Part shown: in pieces, positions 19,080 to 28,668 of the stretch | Position numbering within the stretch: the stretch's first letter is position 1 | Layout of the letters: each line of letters starts with the position of its first letter | Assembly: GCF_004331035.1 (NCBI RefSeq) | Contig: NZ_SJNT01000003.1 | Span: forward strand, 62,001-126,000 | Source: Acinetobacter sp. ANC 4910 | Lineage (GTDB): Bacteria; Pseudomonadota; Gammaproteobacteria; Pseudomonadales; Moraxellaceae | Direction: 5' to 3' | Length of the DNA stretch: 64,000 nucleotides | Position numbers and translations under genes: made by a program | The notes under the pieces: generated by a model | The model's database searches: none | Seen by the model: only the letters and a program-made list of their open reading frames with translations | Told to the model about the DNA's origin: nothing

Positions 19080-20129
19080 ATGCAATTCAAACCTTTAGGC
19101 GATAGTAGTATTCTTGTTCCAGAAATTTGCTTGGGCACCATGACTTTTGGTGAACAAAACACACAGCAAGAAGCCTTTCTACAGCTGAATTATGCTTTAG
19201 AGCATGGACTAAACTTCTGGGATACAGCAGAAATGTATCCTGTCCCGCCAAAACCTGAAACGCAAGGTCGTACGGAAACCATTATTGGGAATTGGATTGC
19301 ACAACATGGTGCTCGTGACCAATTATTGATTGCCTCTAAAATTGCAGGCCCCTCACAAGGTGGAAGCCATATTCGTGATGGACAAACTCGTTTTACTGCG
19401 AATGAAATTGCTTCTGCCTTGGACGACTCACTCAAACGCTTACAAACAGACTATATTGATCTGTATCAACTCCACTGGCCGCAGCGTAACACCAATTTCT
19501 TTGGCAAACTGGGCTATGGTAATGCTGAAGCCTTAGACGAAAAACCTATCACTGCACTTGCCGATACATTACTCGCACTAGCTGATGAAGTTAAAAAAGG
19601 GCGCATTCGCCACATTGGACTATCCAATGAAACCCCATGGGGAACCATGAAATTTTTGCATCTTGCCGAGCAACTAGGTCTCGAAAAAATCGTCAGTGTG
19701 CAAAACCCATATAATTTACTAAATCGTAGTTATGAAATTGGGATGGCTGAAATTGCAAAATATGAAGGCGTCGGATTACTCGCTTATTCCCCACTCGCAT
19801 TTGGTTATCTGACTGGGAAATTCCGTCACGGTGCCAGCCCGGCCAATGCTCGTATTACCTTATTTTCACGCTTTAGCCGTTATAGCAATCCAGAATGCGA
19901 ATGGGCAACAGAACAGTATGCACTTCTTGCAGAACAACATGGTCTAAGTTTGACACAAATGGCACTCGCTTTTATTAAACAACAGTTCTTTGTGACCAGC
20001 ACCATTATTGGAGCAACCAATCTAGATCAACTCAAAGAAAATATCGCTGCCTTTGAACTCGATCTATCTCCTGAAGTGATTCAAGGTATAGAAGCCATTC
20101 ATCGCCAACAACCTAATCCAGCCCCCTAA
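19080..20129 (+). CDS. aldo/keto reductase, Tas family
   Basis: 349 aa, NADPH-dependent aldo/keto reductase with a (beta/alpha)8 barrel. The active-site Asp-Tyr pair is in WDTAEMYPVPPKPET, which is also the fingerprint of the Tas subgroup. The Lys is in IASKIAGP and the His in YQLHWPQR. The cofactor-binding end reads STIIGATNLDQLKEN. E. coli Tas is a suppressor of tyrosine auxotrophy, and its natural substrate is unsettled. Single gene with AGGAT before the ATG. Confidence 0.92.
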   Translation: MQFKPLGDSSILVPEICLGTMTFGEQNTQQEAFLQLNYALEHGLNFWDTAEMYPVPPKPETQGRTETIIGNWIAQHGARDQLLIASKIAGPSQGGSHIRDGQTRFTANEIASALDDSLKRLQTDYIDLYQLHWPQRNTNFFGKLGYGNAEALDEKPITALADTLLALADEVKKGRIRHIGLSNETPWGTMKFLHLAEQLGLEKIVSVQNPYNLLNRSYEIGMAEIAKYEGVGLLAYSPLAFGYLTGKFRHGASPANARITLFSRFSRYSNPECEWATEQYALLAEQHGLSLTQMALAFIKQQFFVTSTIIGATNLDQLKENIAAFELDLSPEVIQGIEAIHRQQPNPAP

Positions 20130-20271
20130 GTAACAAAAACACGACTTTATTTGCTTGGGATGATAAATCTTTAGCCTACTTCTTTACGATATAGCTAAGT
20201 TCCAATCTTATAATTCGGATTGATCTACCACAAATGATCATCGCATTTTAAAACAGTGACTCCAAAATCAA

Positions 20272-20297
20272 AAAAGGATGCCGAAGCATCCTTTTTT
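20272..20297 (-). terminator. terminator of the M48 protease gene
   Basis: AAAAGGATGC / GCATCCTTTT with a CGAA loop, 17 nt past the stop of the minus-strand gene. Confidence 0.85.
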
Positions 20298-20313
20298 CAC
20301 ACGAATTAAACGA

Positions 20314-21090
20314 TTAACGCTTGTTATATACTGCTTGTGCTACAGGTAGGTTTTTACGCATTGCTTCAATACGCTGACTGTTTGAAGGGTGAGTCGACAA
20401 GAAAGCCGAACCGCCCGCGCCATCAAGCTTATTCATTTTTTCCCAAAGCGTAATTGCTGCTTGTGGGTTATAGCCTGCTTTCGCCATGAGCATCAGTCCA
20501 CCTTGGTCAGCACGACTTTCTAGGCTACGTGAGTAAGGCAAGCCCACGCCCACTTGTGTACCTAACTGTGCGGCCGCAGCACCCAATTGACCAACATTTT
20601 CACCGGCATAACCCAAACCAATATTCAGTGCCAAATCAGTTAACGCTTGGGCACCAATTTTGTTTTTCGCATGCTCTTCCAAGGCATGAATCATTTCATG
20701 CCCCATCACTGCCGCAATTTCAGCATCAGTCAGGTTAAGTTTATTCACAATACCTGTGTAGAACACCACCTTTCCACCAGGGGCAACATAGGCATTAACT
20801 TGGTCAGATTTTAATACTGCAAGTTGCCAATCGAATTTAGTCCCTGTTTGGTTCATTTGATCAGCATAAGGTTTCAAACGCGTGAATACTGCATAAATTC
20901 GTTTATACGTCGAAGAAGAGGCATCTAGCGTATTGTTACCGCGAGCTTCCTGCACAGTTTTATTAAAGCCCTGAGTTGCAGCAACATTTAAAGATGCTGT
21001 ATCTGCACCTGCCATGTCAGCAACTGTTGTACAACCAGAAAGTGTGACAGCTCCTGCCACACACAAACTTAACATCAGTTTGTTCTTCAT
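20314..21090 (-). CDS. M48-family metalloprotease lipoprotein
   Basis: 258 aa. The signal peptide ends in a lipobox, VTLSGC, so the mature protein starts with a lipid-modified Cys in the periplasm. The zinc site is HEMIHALEEH (about residue 131) with the third ligand Glu in SRSLESRADQ, as in M48 peptidases such as LoiP/YcaL and the BepA group. These cleave misfolded outer-membrane proteins. STHPSNSQRIEAM near the C-terminus is also typical. The start with GGAG 9 nt upstream is preferred over one six codons earlier. Single gene. Confidence 0.9.
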   Translation of the reverse strand: MKNKLMLSLCVAGAVTLSGCTTVADMAGADTASLNVAATQGFNKTVQEARGNNTLDASSSTYKRIYAVFTRLKPYADQMNQTGTKFDWQLAVLKSDQVNAYVAPGGKVVFYTGIVNKLNLTDAEIAAVMGHEMIHALEEHAKNKIGAQALTDLALNIGLGYAGENVGQLGAAAAQLGTQVGVGLPYSRSLESRADQGGLMLMAKAGYNPQAAITLWEKMNKLDGAGGSAFLSTHPSNSQRIEAMRKNLPVAQAVYNKR

Positions 21091-21202
21091 TCTTTTAATC
21101 TCCACCATTCTTGGATCACGTCAATATATGTGCATTATAAGCAATCAATGTGGAGCTTTGAATGAATAACAACTTCATAAACATAGTATTTATGTAATTA
21201 AC

Positions 21203-21511
21203 TTAATGCATAAACTGGTAACTTAACCAATAAATTAAACACACAACATTCAACACCATATAAACCTGCCCTACAGGTTTAATTTTTTCTGCTAATTTCT
21301 CATTATGACGTTTAAACCATAAATAGGCATTTTGAATCAAAACAATGGGCACCAAAACACAAGCAATAATCACAGACAATCCAATTAAAGCATTATAAAT
21401 TACATTTGGATCCGTGGTTTGCCCTTCAATAATCATCATCGCAATAGTAGGCGCACCGCCCATAGCAAAAATTAAAGAATATAAAATGGTATTTGAAATA
21501 TTTTTGTGCAT
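21203..21511 (-). CDS. small membrane protein, 102 aa
   Basis: I do not recognise a family. Three hydrophobic segments are clear (about residues 8-28, 38-62, 82-99), separated by short charged turns (KRHNEKLAEKIK), so it is an integral inner-membrane protein. Stands alone between the M48 lipoprotein gene and purA, all on the same strand. Function unknown. Confidence 0.68.
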   Translation of the reverse strand: MHKNISNTILYSLIFAMGGAPTIAMMIIEGQTTDPNVIYNALIGLSVIIACVLVPIVLIQNAYLWFKRHNEKLAEKIKPVGQVYMVLNVVCLIYWLSYQFMH

Positions 21512-21634
21512 CCTGCCTAAATCCAGATTTACTGTTAAGTTATTGTATCAAGGCTATTTTGAAAAATCCTGCAAGCAAATGCAACTTTAGTCTGGATTTT
21601 AAAGCCCTACAATTTTGCATTTCATTCGCATAAT

Positions 21635-21662
21635 AAAAAGCCCCGCATCTGCGAGGCTTTTT
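21635..21662 (-). terminator. terminator of hisZ-purA
   Basis: AAAAGCCCCGC / GCGAGGCTTTTT with an ATCT loop and T/A runs, 15 nt past the purA stop. Confidence 0.86.
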
Positions 21663-21677
21663 AACATAAACTATCGA

Positions 21678-23012
<1,335 letters not shown>

Positions 23013-23066
23013 TCATGCTGTTAAAATTAAAACTCCAAGTAGTGACATGAACACTACTCGCAGTGG

Positions 23067-24233
23067 TTAAATTGGTTTAACTTGCCACTCACCAGCAACA
23101 TCAACCAGTTGATGTGTTGCATTTGGAATAGAGTTTAAATCATCATTACCCAATAACTGAATTACACTTAAGCCTTGTGCTCTCACAGATGCAATCGCTT
23201 GTTGTAAATCAGCGTTCATACCTTTAGGTGCGACAACTACAGAAATTGCGTTAAACTGCCCTGCACTGAGTGCATATAAGTCACAACTAAAACCTGTTGC
23301 AGGTCGTGCACGACCAAAATGTTCACCAATACCGTCATAACGACCACCCTGTGCCAAAGAGGCAGCTCGGTTTGGCGCATACACGGCATACATTAAACCT
23401 GTGTGGTAATGGTATGAACGTAACTCTACAACATCAACGCCAATCAATAAGTTTGGCCAACGCGCCTGAATTGCCGACTGTGTGGTTTTTAATTCATCCA
23501 AAGCATGTTTGAATGCTGTGTCTGCTAAAATTTCTGCACTCAGGTTGGATTGTAATGTCTCAAGATCACTTGCATAGCGACCTAATGCATAAAAGTCTGC
23601 ACCGAAGTTTAAATCTTGGGTAAATTCCGCCAACTCAGGCAATGCTTTACGTTGATAAAGGTCAGACAGTTCATGCTCAGTGTTTTTGTTTAAACCCGCA
23701 CGCTTAACTAAGCTACGGAATAAACCCACATGCCCTAAATCCAGATGGATACCATCTACCAAGCCTGCTTTATTAAGCAGACCCAGCATTACATCGACCA
23801 TTTCAACATCAGCATCAATGCTGTCTGAACCAAACAACTCTGCACCTAATTGCAACGGTGCACGTGTGGTATTAAAGCCTTGCGGCTTAGTATGCAAAAC
23901 AGTGCCTGCATAGCAATAACGCGCCACACCTTCTACGGGATGAACGTGTGCATCTATACGCGCCACCTGTGGCGTCATATCCGCACGCACCCCAAGTAAA
24001 CGTCCTGATAATTGGTCGATTACTTTAAAAGTTGCAAGGTCTAAATCGTGATTTGATTCGGATAAAGAAGAAAGAGATTCTATGTATTCAATAAACGGCG
24101 TGTACACCAATTGATAACCTCGAGAAGCAAGGAAATCCAAGGCGCTACGGCGCAAGTTTTCAATTACTTGCGCTTGCTCTGGTAATACATCAGCTACACC
24201 ATCAGGTAATAACCATGTCTCTGAAATGGGCAT
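23067..24233 (-). CDS. hisZ: ATP phosphoribosyltransferase regulatory subunit HisZ
   Basis: 388 aa. HisZ is a histidyl-tRNA-synthetase-like protein without aminoacylation activity that activates the short form of HisG. Visible: the class II motif 2 in LGVRADMTPQVARIDAH and the N-terminal LPDGVADVLPEQA that is typical of HisZ. The C-terminal anticodon-binding domain of HisRS is missing, so the length fits HisZ rather than HisS. It implies a short HisG elsewhere in the genome. Followed by purA. Confidence 0.93.
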   Translation of the reverse strand: MPISETWLLPDGVADVLPEQAQVIENLRRSALDFLASRGYQLVYTPFIEYIESLSSLSESNHDLDLATFKVIDQLSGRLLGVRADMTPQVARIDAHVHPVEGVARYCYAGTVLHTKPQGFNTTRAPLQLGAELFGSDSIDADVEMVDVMLGLLNKAGLVDGIHLDLGHVGLFRSLVKRAGLNKNTEHELSDLYQRKALPELAEFTQDLNFGADFYALGRYASDLETLQSNLSAEILADTAFKHALDELKTTQSAIQARWPNLLIGVDVVELRSYHYHTGLMYAVYAPNRAASLAQGGRYDGIGEHFGRARPATGFSCDLYALSAGQFNAISVVVAPKGMNADLQQAIASVRAQGLSVIQLLGNDDLNSIPNATHQLVDVAGEWQVKPI

Positions 24234-24280
24234 GTTGTAAACCTAAATTCTTGTCAGCGCGGAAGTAATCCGCATAAAAA

Positions 24281-24300
24281 AATCGGGAGCACACCCGATT
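24281..24300 (-). terminator. terminator between lrp-like gene and hisZ
   Basis: AATCGGG / CCCGATT with seven T residues on the minus strand. It lies about 150 nt past the Lrp-family stop and about 48 nt before the hisZ ATG, so it could also act as an attenuator of hisZ. Confidence 0.7.
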
Positions 24301-24446
24301 TCTCCTAGTTTAGCACGATAGTTCACACCATGCACTGAGATTTTTACATTTAATAGCATTACTCTGCACAATCTCATTCTGACCGAATAATGCACTAAGT
24401 TAACGTTTATTATCAACAAATTAAGTCATGATCAGCGCCATTACCT

Positions 24447-24899
24447 TTACAACGGTAGTTCGGTCGTCTGTTTAACACTCTGGAGTGGAATTTCAGTTTT
24501 TACGTTCTGAATGCCCGTGATTTTATTTAAACGCTGAATTTGAAATTTACGATAGGCATCTAAATCAGACACCACAATTCTTAAAAAGAAGTCACAGTCA
24601 CCCGCCATCAATTGGCATTCTACTATTTCAGGAATTTCTCGGACTGAATCAATAAAATGATTGACTGTTTTCGCATCTTGCCCTTTCAGCCAAATTCGTG
24701 CAAATACGGTCAAACCCAAATTGACTTTTTGTGGATTAATCAAAGCCACATACTTTTCAATAATGCCAGCATCTTCTAGTTGTTTGACCCTACGCAAACA
24801 GGGTGAAGCTGAAAGCCCCACTCGCTGTGCAAGCTCATTATTCGCCAACTTTCCATCTTGCTGCAACGTTTGTAAGATTCTTCTATCAATTTTATCCAT
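24447..24899 (-). CDS. Lrp/AsnC-family regulator
   Basis: About 150 aa. The N-terminal helix-turn-helix (MDKIDRRILQTLQQDGKL, then NNELAQRVGLSASPCLRRVK) and the C-terminal RAM/ligand-binding domain (VECQLMAGDCDFFLRIVV) are both complete. Such proteins sense amino acids, above all leucine. It lies divergent to azlCD, the branched-chain amino acid exporter, and very probably controls it, as AzlB does in Bacillus. The start is the ATG before DKIDRR; the frame is open eight codons further to a GTG. Confidence 0.93.
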   Translation of the reverse strand: MDKIDRRILQTLQQDGKLANNELAQRVGLSASPCLRRVKQLEDAGIIEKYVALINPQKVNLGLTVFARIWLKGQDAKTVNHFIDSVREIPEIVECQLMAGDCDFFLRIVVSDLDAYRKFQIQRLNKITGIQNVKTEIPLQSVKQTTELPL

Positions 24900-25041
24900 A
24901 TTCACGCTCTTGGCATTAAACACTCTTTATTTTAATTTTAGAGCAATTTTATGCTCAATTCTTCATAAATACCGCTTAATTTAGCGTCAAATATCACAAC
25001 AATATTTTTAAAATGGCTAGCTACTTTGTGAGGTTTCTTCC

Positions 25042-25794
25042 ATGTCCACTTTAAAAAGCAGCTCATCATATTCCTTGGGCTTGAACAGTCAGGAGCAAGC
25101 TGAATTTTTTCGTGGCATTAAAACAACACTACCGATGCTGCTTGGTTTTGTTCCTTTGGCATTGGTACTTGGCACTCAAGCCTCTCAAAAGGGTTTTTCC
25201 ATTGTAGAAGTATCACTCTTAACGGGTTTAAATTTTGCGGGTGGGTCTGAGTTTGCCATTCTAGAAATGTGGACCAATCCTCCACAATTCCTGCTGCTGA
25301 TGTTCATTACCTTTTTAATCAATAGCCGCCATTTGCTTATGGGGGCAAGCCTCGTTCCTTATTTAAAACATTTACCTGACCGTCAAGTTTACCCTGCTCT
25401 CTTTTTCCTTTGTGATGAAAGCTGGGCCTTGGGATTATCCAATGCACAAAAAAGGATTCATCAGGTTGGGCTAAGGCATGCTTTTAATATGCCTTACTAT
25501 GCAGGGGTATGTTTAGCGTTATATTTGATGTGGGTATCAGTCACGACCTTAGGTGCTGTACTTGGTCCAGTCTTGGGGGATATTCATCCATATGGTTTTG
25601 ATATGGCATTCCCAGCCATCATTTTGGTGCTACTACGTGGAATGTGGACTGGATTTTCTGCTGCACGACCATGGTTAGTGAGTTTAGTGGTCGCTGCAAT
25701 TTCTTATTTATATTTGCCCGCAGGTTGGCACGTACCTTTAGGTGCAATCAGTGGTGTTGCATCTGCCTTTTTCTTGATAGGAGAAGACGAATGA
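25042..25794 (+). CDS. azlC: AzlC-family branched-chain amino acid exporter subunit
   Basis: 250 aa inner-membrane protein with about six hydrophobic segments. The N-terminal GIKTTLPMLLGFVPLALVLG and the conserved LNFAGGSEFAI, FLINSRHLLMGASL and DESWAL blocks are AzlC/YgaZ features. With AzlD it exports branched-chain amino acids or azaleucine. Its stop overlaps the azlD start (ATGA), and a GAGG ribosome site precedes its ATG. Divergent from the Lrp-family gene. Confidence 0.93.
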   Translation: MSTLKSSSSYSLGLNSQEQAEFFRGIKTTLPMLLGFVPLALVLGTQASQKGFSIVEVSLLTGLNFAGGSEFAILEMWTNPPQFLLLMFITFLINSRHLLMGASLVPYLKHLPDRQVYPALFFLCDESWALGLSNAQKRIHQVGLRHAFNMPYYAGVCLALYLMWVSVTTLGAVLGPVLGDIHPYGFDMAFPAIILVLLRGMWTGFSAARPWLVSLVVAAISYLYLPAGWHVPLGAISGVASAFFLIGEDE

Positions 25795-26090
25795 TTCATG
25801 GCAGCACTTTGATTGCGATTCTCTTCGTCGCCTTAACCACTTATTTAACCCGTTTATTGGGCTATGTTTTATTAAAAAATAAAACCTTGTCAGCTAAACA
25901 CAAAAAGATTTTAGAAGTTGTACCAGGTTGTGTCCTGATTTCAGTCATTGCGCCTTATTTTGTCAAAGATAATCCAGCCGACTTAATTGCAATCGCAATT
26001 ACTTTATTAGCAGCATCTCGACTACCGCTACTTTCAACTGTCATTATCAGTATGTTAAGCGCAGCATTATTACGCCAAATTTTAATTTAA
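25791..26090 (+). CDS. azlD: AzlD-family branched-chain amino acid exporter subunit
   Basis: 99 aa, with three or four hydrophobic segments. The conserved ALTTYLTRLLGY near the start and the PGCVLISVIAP segment fit AzlD/YgaH. The start is the ATG that overlaps the azlC stop in ATGA; the frame is open upstream but inside azlC. The two subunits are needed together, and the overlap suggests coupled translation. Confidence 0.9.
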   Translation: MIHGSTLIAILFVALTTYLTRLLGYVLLKNKTLSAKHKKILEVVPGCVLISVIAPYFVKDNPADLIAIAITLLAASRLPLLSTVIISMLSAALLRQILI

Positions 26091-26107
26091 AATTTGGCGT
26101 AATTCGC

Positions 26108-26422
26108 TCAGAATGGGCGGTCTGTTTGTCCGACTGACTTGCTTAACAAACTGACCAGTTCAGCATTTTGCAATTCCAACTGATGCGTTCTTTTTACAGT
26201 TTTATCAATTGCTTCTTGTTGAACATGCATTTTCTTGGCAAGGTCTTGCATAATTTCCAGCGTTTTCTTTAAGTTTTCTTCAAGGTGTACCACTTTCTGC
26301 TCCAGATGTTGCTGATACTCTGTATCCTCTGTGCTCTCACCTTGCTGTTTAAATTGAAACCACACCAGAAAAATAACTGCAACTGCCAATAGCAGGATAA
26401 ACCCCCAGATTAACATCATCAT
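26108..26422 (-). CDS. membrane-anchored coiled-coil protein, 104 aa
   Basis: I do not recognise a family. The N-terminal hydrophobic segment (MLIWGFILLLAVAVIFLVWF) is a single anchor. From about residue 30 on the sequence is a heptad-like coiled coil rich in Gln, Glu and Lys (EQKVVHLEENLKK). There are no Cys residues. Such small proteins often act as scaffolds at the inner membrane. GAGAAA sits before the ATG. Convergent with azlD. Confidence 0.7.
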   Translation of the reverse strand: MMMLIWGFILLLAVAVIFLVWFQFKQQGESTEDTEYQQHLEQKVVHLEENLKKTLEIMQDLAKKMHVQQEAIDKTVKRTHQLELQNAELVSLLSKSVGQTDRPF

Positions 26423-26680
26423 ATGTTTCTCATTGTCATTATGTCTTTCTTTTATAATATGCCAAGATGACTCTAATTTTTATAAAAAATAAAAGATAAA
26501 CCCGATATTTTTCAATCGTTCACTCATCATGCCTATTATTTATATCAACCGAAGCAACCAAAGCCAAGCGAATGATATTTTGATACATGTTTTCTATTTC
26601 AGAAATACACATCAAACGATATATTCAATTCGCTAACAATTATTCAACTTTAGAAAAAACTGTTCATTTGGATCATCACT

Positions 26681-27199
26681 ATGGAATTACATAGCAATCT
26701 TTACTATCACCATCCTGATAACACCATCATGGATCGACTTGATCATTTATTCCAACAACATCAAGACAACCCCGTGACTTTTGTGCAATTAGCTAGTGCG
26801 ATCAATGCTGAATATGGTGCCGAACTTGCTCAAGAGCTCATCGATCAAGTGGATCAAATTGAGTACGATCTTGCACCAGAAACAGTCTATCGACTTGCAG
26901 GATTTAGTATTCTGCACTTTGTCCACGGTTCGGAGGGCGATGACATTATGGAAGCCATCCTGTTTTTCTTAAAAGCCTTAGTCCCTGCATTACATGTACA
27001 AGCATGGGGTTGTGGTGATGATGACCCGTGGGAGTTCTGGTTTAAATTTGAAGGTGATGAGCTCGTTCGTGAGGATGATGAACCATTTAATGATCCAGAT
27101 GAAGATCTCAACATCAAAGCCGAAATCTACACTTGGTGGCATCAAGATATGCCTAAAGAAATTCAAGAAGGCTTTTTGAACGAGACTGAAGAAGAATAA
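26681..27199 (+). CDS. hypothetical acidic protein, 172 aa
   Basis: I do not recognise a family. Soluble, no signal peptide. The middle holds one hydrophobic helix (IMEAILFFLKALVPALHVQ). The C-terminal third is extremely acidic and Trp-rich (DDDPWEFWFKFEGDE, then EDDEPFNDPDED). It has a start without a strong ribosome site. A perfect 15-bp hairpin follows. Single gene. The acidic tail could be a DNA-mimic-like or ion-binding surface, but nothing in the sequence proves this. Confidence 0.72.
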   Translation: MELHSNLYYHHPDNTIMDRLDHLFQQHQDNPVTFVQLASAINAEYGAELAQELIDQVDQIEYDLAPETVYRLAGFSILHFVHGSEGDDIMEAILFFLKALVPALHVQAWGCGDDDPWEFWFKFEGDELVREDDEPFNDPDEDLNIKAEIYTWWHQDMPKEIQEGFLNETEEE

Positions 27200-27204
27200 C
27201 AGTT

Positions 27205-27240
27205 CAAGCACCTTATTTGCAGAACCAAATAAGGTGCTTG
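27205..27240. terminator. perfect 15-bp hairpin between convergent genes
   Basis: CAAGCACCTTATTTG / CAAATAAGGTGCTTG with a 6-nt loop, exactly between the stops of two convergent genes. Neither side has a long T run, so the stem alone may stop transcription. Confidence 0.7.
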
Positions 27241-27245
27241 ATTAC

Positions 27246-28268
27246 TTATACAAAAGATTCACACAAATCCAGTAAGCGGTTGGCATAGCCCCACTCATTA
27301 TCATACCAAGCAAATACTTTCGCCTGATGTCCCACCACCATAGTCTGACTTAAGTCCACAATCAGTGAATAAGGTGAATGATTAAAATCACTAGACACCA
27401 AAGCTTCATCGGTCACTTGCATAATTTCAGCATAGTCACTTTCTGCTGCACCAATCAATACTTCATTCAGTCTGTGTACGGTAACTGGGGATTGCGACAC
27501 AAAGGTCAAATCAATTGCAGCAACATTAATGGTTGGAACACGAATGGAATAACCATCAATACGGTTTTCCATTTTCGGCATCACTTGCTTTAATGCTCCT
27601 AATGCCGAAGATGTCGTGGGAATAATATTTTGCCCAGATGCACGGGCACGACGTAAATCTCGATGTGCATGATCTAAAACCGATTGATCGGCGGTCACCG
27701 CATGAATTTCAGTCATTAATGCCGTTTGAATCCCAAAAGCATCATCAATAATTTTGACTAATGGCACCAGTGCTTGCGTGGTACAAGACACACTGGAAAT
27801 AATTTGATCTGAAGCTTTCACTTCATGATGATTTACACCATAAACGATCGCCGCATCGACCGTGTCAAAAGGCGCAGCGCCAATAATCACGCGCTTTGCA
27901 CCTGCCTGAATATGACGAGTAGCCGCTTCACGTGAACGGAATAAGCCCGTACATTCCAATACCACATCAATATTTAACTGTTGCCAAGGCAAATGGGCAG
28001 GTTCAGCCTCACACAAAACTTGAACTTTTAGACTGGTAAGTCCTGCATGAATATGCAAATAGATTTGCTCATTTTCATGCTCAAGTTCAACTTTGCCTTT
28101 GAAACGACCATGTGTCGTGTCGTACTTAAACAAATGCATTAAGGTTTCAACATCGGCAATATCATTAATTGCCACAATCTCAAAATGGAAATCTTTAGGA
28201 TTTTCGAACCATGCCCGCAAAACATTACGACCAATTCGACCAAATCCATTAATCGCCACCTTTTGCAT
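27246..28268 (-). CDS. GAPDH/erythrose-4-phosphate dehydrogenase family enzyme
   Basis: 340 aa. NAD-binding INGFGRIGRN at the N-terminus and the catalytic Cys in VSCTTQAL (GAPDH normally SCTTNCL) are present, with the His in TEIHAVTADQS. Further blocks are HRDLRRARASGQ, RVPTINVAAIDLT and NHSPYSLIVDLSQT; the last two look closer to E. coli Epd than to GapA. The substrate could therefore be glyceraldehyde 3-phosphate or erythrose 4-phosphate (pyridoxal phosphate pathway). No pgk or tktA follows, so context does not decide. AAGGAAAA precedes the ATG. Confidence 0.85.
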   Translation of the reverse strand: MQKVAINGFGRIGRNVLRAWFENPKDFHFEIVAINDIADVETLMHLFKYDTTHGRFKGKVELEHENEQIYLHIHAGLTSLKVQVLCEAEPAHLPWQQLNIDVVLECTGLFRSREAATRHIQAGAKRVIIGAAPFDTVDAAIVYGVNHHEVKASDQIISSVSCTTQALVPLVKIIDDAFGIQTALMTEIHAVTADQSVLDHAHRDLRRARASGQNIIPTTSSALGALKQVMPKMENRIDGYSIRVPTINVAAIDLTFVSQSPVTVHRLNEVLIGAAESDYAEIMQVTDEALVSSDFNHSPYSLIVDLSQTMVVGHQAKVFAWYDNEWGYANRLLDLCESFV

Positions 28269-28668
28269 GACTTTTCCTTTGTATGAAACCTTAATTTAAG
28301 CTGCCTTATGTTAATTGATTTTGCACTTTAGCCAAGATATTTTCTTGCAAATCCAACATAAAATTAAAAAAAATGATGGTCCTGATGAAAAAACTTCAGC
28401 TAAATTCAACTTGAACAGCACCATCAAATGGATTGACCTAAATTTAGAAAATTTTAAAAAGTTTATTTACGTAAAATAAATACAGACTAAAGGATGACTT
28501 ACAATTCCATAGTTTTGTCATTAATTCATAGTAAAGTGATTGTGCATGGGGCTTTTTCCGTTATAATTTGGCGTTTTAAAAAATTAAGCCTGTATTTTAT
28601 AGAATGTGCTAAAACCACCTATAAACAATACATTTAGCCAAATTCAAGATTTATGGAGTGACTTGGTT
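28269..28668 (+). promoter_or_regulatory. divergent promoter region of the GAPDH-like gene and alaS
   Basis: No gene seen in about 400 nt. The best alaS promoter is TATAAT at 28562-28567, about 100 nt before the start, with a weak TTGTGC -35 at 16 nt. The rest is AT-rich without clear repeats. Confidence 0.5.
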
